DNA from: Ascoidea rubescens DSM 1968
Lineage: Eukaryota; Ascomycota; Saccharomycetes; Ascoideales; Ascoideaceae
Length of the DNA stretch: 64,000 bases
Assembly: GCF_001661345.1 (NCBI RefSeq)
Contig: NW_017962918.1
Coordinates: 62,001 to 126,000 of the forward strand
Direction: 5' to 3'
Position 1 is the first letter of the stretch. Every line of letters begins with the position of its first letter. A program made the position numbers and the translations under genes. A model generated the notes under the pieces. That model searched no databases and had not been told where the DNA came from. It saw only the letters and a list, made by a program, of their open reading frames with translations. Shown piece by piece: positions 50,536 through 60,400 of this stretch.

Positions 50536-51159
50536 TGTTAATATGATAATGTAATAATGTAATAATATGATAATGTAATAATATGATATATAGCTGCAAA
50601 TTTTGAATGTATAGCTATTTCTATTATCAATTAATTGGGATATGTCTCCTTTAAATATAAATATACCATTTCATCAATTGACGACCACCGCCATCCAGCA
50701 ATGATTCATGAAGAGCAATTTAATGCAAGTGTTGAGAGGTGGATAAATAACTCAGCATATAATCCGAAAAAAAATATTAAGAAATCATTTGTTTCTCTCA
50801 TGCCACTAATGTTTAGCATTCACTCATCATTAAGTGCTCAAACCACTCCCACCTTTTTTCTCTCTTAATTCATCCGAATTTTGACAGCCAATGGCAAAAG
50901 TGACCTGACAGCTCCACCCAAGTGAATAAAAACTAAAAGGAAATGACTAGGTAGCCATTTTCTGAGCAAGTTTTGCGATTACACATTTGACTGTTGCAGT
51001 CCTCTTATCACCCAGCTCCAGCTCTTTAGTCTGGGAAGTATCTGTTGATTTGCAGCGACACCATTGGTCCGATGGGGGTGTGGACCAAAACAGCCTATCT
51101 GCTTTATTCAACTCAGATACGCTGCCAGTACTGCTCGTAATCATCAACAGCCTCTCAAG
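50536..51159. promoter_or_regulatory. Divergent promoter region of BDH1-like and GOR1-like genes
   Basis: 624 bp. Next to the dehydrogenase start is a run of AATATGATAATGTAAT-type repeats (about 50538-50588). The GOR1-proximal part (about 50960-51130) is more G+C-rich. No specific operator recognised. Confidence 0.4.
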
Positions 51160-52284
51160 ATGTTGGTTAAATCACTATCTTTGGCGCTGAATTTCCCAGC
51201 AAGATATTCTCTATTCAAACATTTGTTTTCCACCTCAGGTTCGTCATTTAAACAAAAGGTTCTTAGAATTGGTGCTGTTGGACATGCGCATGAAGCCTGG
51301 AAAGATCTTTCTTCTCAAGCTGATGTACTCCAGTTGCCATTGATCACTGAGAAATACCATAGAAAGGAGTTTTTAAATGACTTGTTGAACAACCCAGAGT
51401 TCAAGGATATTTCAATCATAACAAGAACACTTGACACGAAACGTCAACTAGGACAGTTTGACGAGGAGTTGTTATCGCATTTGCCATCCACTGTCAAAGC
51501 CATTGTCCATAATGGTGCAGGATATGATCAAATTGATATCAAGCCATTCTCGCAGAGAAATATCCAAGTTTCCAATGTTCCAAACTTAGTTAATGATTCC
51601 ACTGCAAACACCCATATTTTTCTTTTGTTATCGGCAATGAGAAATTTTCAAATTGGGCATCATAAATTGATCAACAATAAATGGGCTAAAGTTAATGGGG
51701 CGCCAACTGCCAACACTCCCATTGGATTTGATCCAGAAGGTCTAACAGTTGGAATTCTAGGTAATGGGGGAATTGGAAGAGCTGTTCGTGATAGGTTGAT
51801 CCCCTTTGGATTCAAAAAAATACTATATTACAATCGCAACAGATTGGCTCCAGATTTAGAGAAAGATTCTATCTATGCTTCTTTTGATGAACTATTAAAG
51901 AATTCTGACATAATTTCTGTTAATTTGCCTTTAAACTCAAAAACTTTTCACATTATAAATAAAGAAACAATTTCAAAAATGAAGGATAATGTTATTATCA
52001 TTAATACCGCTAGGGGTCCGGTTATTGATGAAATATCTTTGATTGAAGGATTGAAAAATGGCAAGATTTATAGCTGTGGGTTGGACGTATTTGAAAATGA
52101 GCCATTAAATGTAAATAAGGAGTTGCTTTCACTACCAAATGTTGTGTCAATTCCTCATATGGGAACACATACTTTCCAAACAATGAAAAAAATGGAAGAG
52201 TTTGTCGTTGATAATGTAAAAGCATTTCTCAAATCTGGCAAATTAAACGCACTTGTTCCTGAACAAAAAGACTTGAAATTCTAA
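51160..52284 (+). CDS. GOR1: Glyoxylate/hydroxypyruvate reductase, Gor1-like
   Basis: 374 residues, D-isomer-specific 2-hydroxyacid dehydrogenase. The start at ATG 51160 gives an N-terminus with Arg/Lys and hydroxyl residues and no acids (LVKSLSLALNFPARYSLFK), consistent with a mitochondrial presequence, which S. cerevisiae Gor1 is known to use. Substrate domain: AIVHNGAGYDQIDI. Rossmann motif GILGNGGIGRAV at 198-209, followed by YYNRNRLAPD. Catalytic residues: Arg in INTARGPVIDE (about 284), Glu in GLDVFENEP (about 312), His in IPHMGTHT (about 333). Reduces glyoxylate to glycolate with NAD(P)H. The only in-frame CTG is residue 10, in the presequence. Confidence 0.93.
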   Translation: MLVKSLSLALNFPARYSLFKHLFSTSGSSFKQKVLRIGAVGHAHEAWKDLSSQADVLQLPLITEKYHRKEFLNDLLNNPEFKDISIITRTLDTKRQLGQFDEELLSHLPSTVKAIVHNGAGYDQIDIKPFSQRNIQVSNVPNLVNDSTANTHIFLLLSAMRNFQIGHHKLINNKWAKVNGAPTANTPIGFDPEGLTVGILGNGGIGRAVRDRLIPFGFKKILYYNRNRLAPDLEKDSIYASFDELLKNSDIISVNLPLNSKTFHIINKETISKMKDNVIIINTARGPVIDEISLIEGLKNGKIYSCGLDVFENEPLNVNKELLSLPNVVSIPHMGTHTFQTMKKMEEFVVDNVKAFLKSGKLNALVPEQKDLKF

Positions 52285-52868
52285 AATATACTAAACAAGG
52301 CTGAAAAATCTGATTGCAACTACTTTAATGGTGCTCTGTTTGCATAAAAACAAGATATAGGTTAAACAAATACCAAATATATACGAAATACATAATTTTA
52401 CAAGTTAATTATGAAAATAAATCTTTCTTGTCACCAGCGAGACCAATAATAAACTTGCAAAAGTTTACAAAAGTTTTATTTCAATCAAAGCAATAGTGGC
52501 TTAATCCACTCATCACTTATTAATCCTGAGACTACTACAAATACATCTTGATTGAATCCTGTACTAATAAACAACACCAATCTTATTGAATGGAGAAAAT
52601 TCAAGGACTATTCAACAAGGGCTTGAAAAGTCGATGAAACAAGTGGCCGATCATTGCTATATGTCCTTATTATCTTCTTGATTTGATTCATCAATATCAG
52701 ATTATCTGTGAGCTATAAAATGAATGCTCAAAGACCGTGTCGGAGATGCCAAAAACGGATTTTTAATGCAAAGGTCATTCTTACATATTAGTACATCATG
52801 CATCATGCATATATCGCAGTATATGCACAACAATATGCATGTGTACAATAGATTACAGGTGCCTTTTC
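52285..52868. other. Intergenic region with no recognised gene
   Basis: 584 bp between GOR1 and LRR copy C. AT-rich, with ATGCAT-containing short inverted repeats around 52795-52845. No gene or repeat family recognised. The LRR pseudogene loses homology at about 52869. Confidence 0.4.
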
Positions 52869-53911
52869 TTAACTATTGCTTATAACCGTTTCCAAATACA
52901 ATTCCTCTAAATGAATCAAATTGTCTAAATCTTCAATTTTTTCACCATGAGTATTATGTGTTAAACAAAAATATTTTAGATTGATTAAATTGTCAAGATT
53001 CTCTGTTTTTTTAATATTTGTGTTTGATTGATAGTTTTTTTAGATTCTTCAATTTATCACATTTCTTAATTGCATTTACCCGTGTATCAATAATGTCTAA
53101 AATACTCCAAAATCGTTTTTTAATAGTCTCTGAATTTGACTGTAATATACTTCCATTAAATTTAAGTAAATTACAACCATTCAGATTGAATTCAATAAAA
53201 TTATCATAAATTTGATAATTCATATCAACATGGTAAGCCCAATCAGAGTAAAAGCAATCAGTTTTATTTGAACCATTAATGTCACTGCAATATGATACTT
53301 TTACTTTTTTTAAATTTATAGATAAAGCAATTTCTTTTTCCCTTTTGTGTTCATATTGAAATCCCAAACAAATGGTAAAATTTTTCAAACTTTTCAAATT
53401 GCTTAATATCAGCTCTTGAATCATATCAATATTTTCAAAATGTTTGTCCCTTATTAGAGGAATACTGTCGACACAAATATGAGTATTTTCTATTTTATTT
53501 GGGCTTGCTGATAGTAATTGGCTTAGCATCTTAAAACTGCTTATATCTTTAAAATTTTCAAAAAAACATCTTAAATTTTGGCAACAATTTAACAATTGAA
53601 ACTTAAATAGATATAAATCATCAAAATGAATCTTAAAATGATTCTATCCAAATCTTTGAGCTCTATTTTTTATCACGAAAAGACAAAAAAATCCATATTA
53701 CATTTTTGAATAATGCTTTTGATGCACAAAAGTTAATTGAATTATTATTTGATAAAGTAAGTAACCATCTTTTATTGAGTGACAACCAAATAAATATCAT
53801 ATTTATCAATTCAATAGGCATAATATCACAAAATAGTTTGTTTGATGGTATAAGTTGTAATTCATTTAAATCATCACGAACTTCCTTGAAAGACAGTTCT
53901 CTAACATCCAT
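52869..53911 (-). pseudogene. Broken F-box/LRR gene, copy C (3' truncated)
   Basis: The ATG at 53909-53911 starts a frame with an F-box-like segment (IMPIELINMIFIWLSLNKRWLL, ASKALFKNV), stopping at 53663. The family-specific middle part then continues in another frame (53595-53011: ENTHICVDSIP, ELILSN, FNLNGCNLLKFNGSILQ, FWSILDII) to KCDKLKNLKKLSI. A further frame change at a run of A/T leads into two LRRs (TENLDNLINLKYF), after which a stop at 52869-52871 ends it. About three frame changes in all. Compared with copy B most LRRs are missing, so the 3' end is truncated. A 39-bp segment (53035-53073) is identical to copy B. Confidence 0.76.
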
Positions 53912-54407
53912 TTTTTAAAGTAAGTTAATGAATTCCCTAATTTGATAAGGGATATGAATAGGAGAAGAATAAAAATAGGATATCGATTGCATTTAAATAG
54001 AAATTTACACGATCAGACAATAAAATTGTTAAAGACAAATTAATAGAAACAATTTTTCATCCAAATAGGATTTCTTCTTGGGGATAATTAGTGGAATAAA
54101 ACGATTAGGAGAGCAGCACAAGCATATTATTCGGAGAGTATACATGAGGTAAAACACACAGCTACCAGTCAGACTAGATGTAATGAATAGTTGAGAGATA
54201 TATGTAGAAATATATAAAAGAACACAATAAAAATTATCACAAATATACTCTGTAATTACTGAATCTTGACGTGTGACGGTAGCATTAATATACTCCAAGA
54301 TGAAACACCATAGTAATCAGAATAAACTTGATTAAAACTACCTAGGTGATACTTTGTTTTGAAAAACCAATTTATAACTAAACTTTAGTTGTGTTCAAAC
54401 CTTGGTC
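53912..54407. other. Intergenic region between LRR copy C and MEC1
   Basis: 496 bp, AT-rich. It holds the 3' flank of MEC1 and whatever promoter copy C had. An 89-codon minus-strand frame at 54029-54298 has no recognisable features. Nothing else seen. Confidence 0.4.
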
Positions 54408-57400
54408 TTAAATAAACGGTAACCATCCAAAGTACATTTGGCATAGATTTTTAGCATCAGTAGCTTGTTCACACAAATACTTGACCTCTCCTTTGACATT
54501 TAATGGCAACCCTTCGTTTTCAAAAATTCCACTTATTTTTTTACGGATTTTATTGAGATAAATCTCTCTTTTTTCTTTGCTTTGAAATTCCATTATAGAA
54601 TCATATATTAAGCTTTCCAAAATATTGATCAACCCACTTTCATTTCTCCGAATAACTTTTAATACAACCTCGCAACTTTTCAAAAATGTCCCATCGTAAC
54701 CATAAATTTTGCTCATCCCATCAACTAAATTATTGGTTAGTCTAAATGGAACTCTTTCGGGGACTGCCAATGTTTCTCCCTTATCAAATATACAATCAAA
54801 ATCAACATGCAAAAGCCCACCATCCATAGAATCAATTAAAATATTTTCTCCATGTCTATCTCCTAACCCAATTATAAACCCAATTATCGACATAACTCCA
54901 CAACTTCTAGAAAACTTGTTCCTTGAATTATACCAATCCAACGGATTTGAAAACCGTTCTAGAAACCATAAATACAATACAGGTTGAAACTTATTCAAAT
55001 ACCTTTCAAAATTTTTCAATTTTTTACTTAGACTCAATCCCTTGTTGAAATGTTCTTCTATCTTTTTCGGAACAATATACTTATTCAATTTGTTATACTT
55101 TTCAAATAAAACAGACCGTATTGTTAACTGATTTGAAACAAATTCGATTATGCCATATTCTTCGCTCAAGGGTATAACTGCATACCTCTTGATACTCAAC
55201 TCTCGTTCTATTGCCTCAAAGTTTTTCTTTAATAACTGATCAATCAATGTGGTGAACTCCATTACTTTTGCATCCTTTCTTAAATCATCATTAGGCTTGC
55301 ACATCAAATAATAGTGTTTCCCATCACTCCCCAATATTTTAATTTTTCGTGGCTTTTGCAATGAAAACAAAATTTCAACTTTGTCTTCAAATTTTTGAAA
55401 CGAAACGCACGACTCTTCAGGAAATGGTGTATATCCCTCAAATAATTTTCTATCTGTTGGCAATGCTTTGATTTCAAAATTTTTTTCTATTGGCAAAACA
55501 ATCTCAATTGGTAAAATCGAATGATCAAAATTAAAATCCTCTTTCAAAGAGTATACATGTTTTTTACTCAACCTTTTCTTGGATTTATGATTCAAATCAA
55601 ACGATTTAATAATAAAAAACCCATCAATTAGTATTTTTGCTTTTGATATTAGTTCATTAATTTTTCCCATAGAAAGTAACTTTTTTAAAATTAGTGTTGC
55701 TTTGTTTTTCCGATTTTTATCGTTGGAATTCAATATCGAGAATATCGACCACAATGCATGTTTAGGATATTCATTTGTAATCTTGATTATATTGCTGATA
55801 ATTATATCGCAAGTTTTAGAATTTTCATGACAAATCTTAGAAATTAGTTGCGAAAATATAACATAAAGAACAAATATTGGGATTCTAGAAAACGTTTGAT
55901 CAATCAGCTGCTGTAACTCTTTGTAAACTTGTTTTCTTTTATTGATTATTTTATTATTTGAATACAAATTACTGCCAGAATTCTCGAAATCAAACCATAT
56001 AGTTAATATCTTTGGTAGTATCTCATTTAAATTTTCAGTACCAAGCTCCACTGCCTTCAAATAATTATTTACTATGTGTAGTTCATACCGTCCAACGTGA
56101 AATAAAATAGAAGTATTCTTGTTTTTGGATTCGGAATCTAATAACTTGCTATAATACTTCCCAAGATAAAAAAATGCTTTTTCCCACTTTTTGTTAGTAT
56201 ATTCAATAGCCTTTTTATAAGAGTTTATCACAAACAACGAACTCTGCTCCCCAGAAATATCCAACCATTTTGCATGCTGCAACACAATTTTTGCCCGTTC
56301 AAAATTGTATTCATCGTCACAGTTCTTCAGTGCATGATTGTTATCTTTATCTGTTGTGTCTGGTTGGTCGTTTTCTTTACTAGATACTCCATTCTCGCTT
56401 GAAACAAACTTATTTAAATTGACATTACCTTCCAAACCATTATTATCATATTCATTTAATAAGTTCTGAAGTAGTTTCAATGCCTTTGACTGATCTCCAA
56501 GTTCCCACAAAACTCTTGAGTACTCAATAACTCCATCTTTGTCTTCACTCGATAGAACATGAGCAATCGATTTTGAAGCAAGATCAACTCTATGATGTTC
56601 TCTGGATAACTCGGAACATTGAATCCAAAGCTTAGATATATCATTTTTGAAAATATCTCCTCTCATCGATTCCAATGACTTTCGTAGCCTTAGGAAATTC
56701 CATCTTGTATCAAACTTATTTTCACAAACTCGATACCGCATATTTAGTCGTTTCAATCCTTTATTTAACTCATCTTTGGATCTGGTTGCTTTGGCAATGA
56801 TATTTATATCTTCCAACAGATGCAACTTCTTTAACAGATTCATTGTGGCAGGCGAGTTTAGAGATTTATTCATATACTTTCCAATAGCCTTGAAGCCTTC
56901 ATCGACTTCATTTGTTATCTGAGTATTGTTATTTTTATTAAAATATAGTAAACTCTTGGCTATATTCAAATCAACCAAAGAATCAGCTTTGTTTAGGGGA
57001 ATTTGAATCTCCGAAATCAACACCCATCTTTTAAGATCAGAAATGCTTCCTTGCAAACAATAAGATGACAATCCTAATGATATAGTTCCACTCTCAATCC
57101 CAGATAAATGATTCTTAGCCTTAACTAGACCTCCAAGTTTGGACAATAATTCGTCACTTAAATTATGAGTTTCTAAAAAACTGTATAAACTCTTGGTTTC
57201 TATTATTCCTGTATTATCTAAACCTTCAAAGCAATCTAATGACATCTTCCAGTTGTCATTGTACTGAAGCTGTAGAATTTTATCGTTCAAATTATTTGTA
57301 GATATGTGTTTTAAAATCCCCGTTAAAGCATCTGAATCATTGATGTTAGCATACATCTGTTGCAATGAAGAGTATATTGAGTCGACTTCTGTAGAGTTAT

Positions 57401-60400
57401 TCAACTTAGACGTCCTATGTAATTGCTCCAAATACAAGATTGCTCTTTCATATAAACAGCACTGATATGCTCTGTCTGCGATCAATTCTTCGGGAATTTC
57501 GTTTAATAATAATGAGACGATCTTCATTTCTTCACTGTCTTTGAAGGATTGTGATTGCACTGAACTAAAAAGCCTCTGTCTGGAAATTAACCAATACTTG
57601 AAGTAATCGAGAATAGAAAAAACAGTTTGATAGCATTGCTTTATGTTTTGGTTTGTCTCTTGATCCAAATAAGTTTTGGCATCGATTTTTAAAATCGAAA
57701 GAATTTCAGTTTTTATATTATTCTTTGTTTCTTCACTTCCAGTTGTCAAAACATTTAAAGCTATGTAAGGAAGAATAAACTGACTTATTTCCAAGTTTTG
57801 GTCTTTAATTATCCGCGAACCAATCTGAAATATAAATTTGGAATATTTTCCAGTACATTCATCACATAGATGAAAAGTAAACTCTCTAAGCCAAACCTCA
57901 TGCTTTTTTAGTACATCAAAAATTGGATATTTCAAAGATTGATAAATTTTTGGTGTTATCACATACTTAGAAGAAATAAGAGGTATTAAGGTTGACTTGG
58001 AGACATCACTAAATTTATTCCATAGAATAGACTCTGGAGAAACCGTATGTTCTAAATTATTGCTAGGGCTCTTTAGGAAAAGAAATTCGTTAGGTGACGA
58101 CAAACCACAAAATTTTAAATACTCTTGCATGGAATATGCAAGCAGCAATTGTTTTGATGGATTGGTCGATGCCCAAAATGATTTCACTAGAAATTTATCT
58201 ATAAATCTGATCAAAAATATAATCGATTCCTTTTTATCATCGAAGTTATGCAAAACAAGCAATGATTTATTTTCGGAGGCATTAGTCGACGTGAGTTTCG
58301 AATACGCAATTTTTCCCAATGTTCCCAAGCACTTTACACAGTCTCTTGTTATTGAAAAATCTGTCAACTTGAATTTAAATCCTGTCTCAAGTAATATGTT
58401 AATGAGCTTTATCACACTCTCCTTAATTGTTTCTTCATCTTCTATCTTAGTATACAAATTTTCCACATATGAATCCAAGTACTTAGATAAATCCTTCAAT
58501 GACTGTTTCACCACATACTTATTATCATTTAGACATCTTCTGGATATATCAGAGAGAAGGTTTGAAAAGGAGCTGTCGTTCTGCACAGATATTAAATTGC
58601 GTTTTGTATTCAGATAAATGCTTAGCAAGTCTTCTTGATCTGCTAAACTCAAATAATAATGGTAATATGAATCACCTTTCATCAATTCTGAGTTGGAAAA
58701 AATTGTATGGAGTATGTCTGTTCCAATCTTTTTTGAAGATTGATCAAACAAACGCCATCTTTGAATAATAATAGACACAACCAAGTCAAGAAAAGAAACT
58801 AAATGAACGTTTTCTAATTTTTCAACAAGAATTTTCCATGTCTGCAATGTATCAAAAACAAGCAACGGATCCTCAATTGACAACTGCAATGAAGTACAAA
58901 TTTGTGGTAAGGTTGCAACGATAGAGGGAACAGCTATGATAATCAAAGCTTGGATAGCAAGTAGTGATTTTTGCTTTTCACAAAAAGGACGAAACCCTTG
59001 CTTTGGTATGAATATGTCAGAAAAGTTACGAACAATCCCTAATATGTAGTTATCAAAGCAATCCTTCAATATCGCTTCATCTGTTCTGTTTTTTTCACAA
59101 TTTGAAAAAAAATGCTTTGCAATAAAAACAAGTGAGGATAAAATATGGGGTAAACTAGAGGGTTTTCCATCATGGTGCATCAATATTTCCCAAATGAGCT
59201 CCATTTTCTTTTTTTTATACTCAGGACTATCAAAATCCAATAAACAGTTAGCCATAATCATTTTTATTTTATTGATATCGACCTTTCCCTCAAATAAAGG
59301 CGTGGTTGCAAATAAATATCCTAGTATTTTGGTGGACTTTTGATTAACTAGTTTATATTTGCTTATACCAGTCAACTCCGCAATGTACATAATATAGTCG
59401 TTTTCATAATGCTGAATAAGTAGAGGAATGGCATAGTTAGCTGCCTCAAAAACTATTTTTGTTTCGCTGCATCCCAATAGTTCGCATATATCATTAGCAA
59501 AAAGTCGATTACTTTTCATTTTTATGATCAAGTTTTTGCTAATATTAGGAAAGTGTGGCATAAACATATCCCAAACAGTAATTTTATTGAATTTTGCCAT
59601 TACTTTAATTAAATGAAAAGTCAATGAAACATGAAATGAATTGTTACAATCCATTATTTCAAGAAATTTCGGAAGTATATGAGAGAAGATTTTATAGTTT
59701 AAGTTCTGTGCTAGAGCTGCCCACCCAACAAGTATGGTCTCTGACAGGTACAAGTTTTTGCTAGGTTCATTTATAAGCAAACTTTCAACTCTGTTGGCAA
59801 AATTTCGAAAAGAATAGGACTCGTCTAATTTGTGATAAACCGTTTTTAATATATCATTATCAACTAAAGAGTTAGTTTGAAATATTAGGAGAGGTATTAA
59901 TAAACTCGAAAGCAATCTAACTTCCCTAAAGATCGATGTGCCGCTACTAAAAACAAATGAAATTAAATGGTTGTTTCTGCTCATGTCCTGCAAGTCAATT
60001 ATTGGTATTTGGGATCCAATTTTTTTCAATGAAATCAAAATAGCTAATATTATTATTGAGGATGTAGAATCATTTATTTTTGAAATAATTAGTGTAATAA
60101 TCAGCATAGTTTTGTTAAAAATACCCAAATCAAGGTAATGTTTATCATCAACATTAAGAACTTCGTTGTGGCTACAAGAAATGCATAAACTGCAGCTTGG
60201 ATCATAATATTGAAATGATAAAAACAAAATTTCAGTTATAACTTTAACTAGAAGAAAAATTTGAAAATCGGAAAAGTTGGTTATGTTGTCATCTCTTTCT
60301 AGGATTTGGGCAATAAAACGGTATAGAGACGATATATATTTATTCAAATTAGTGTCATTATTATCAAATTGAAGAACTTTGTTTAGCTCCTTAATCTTGT

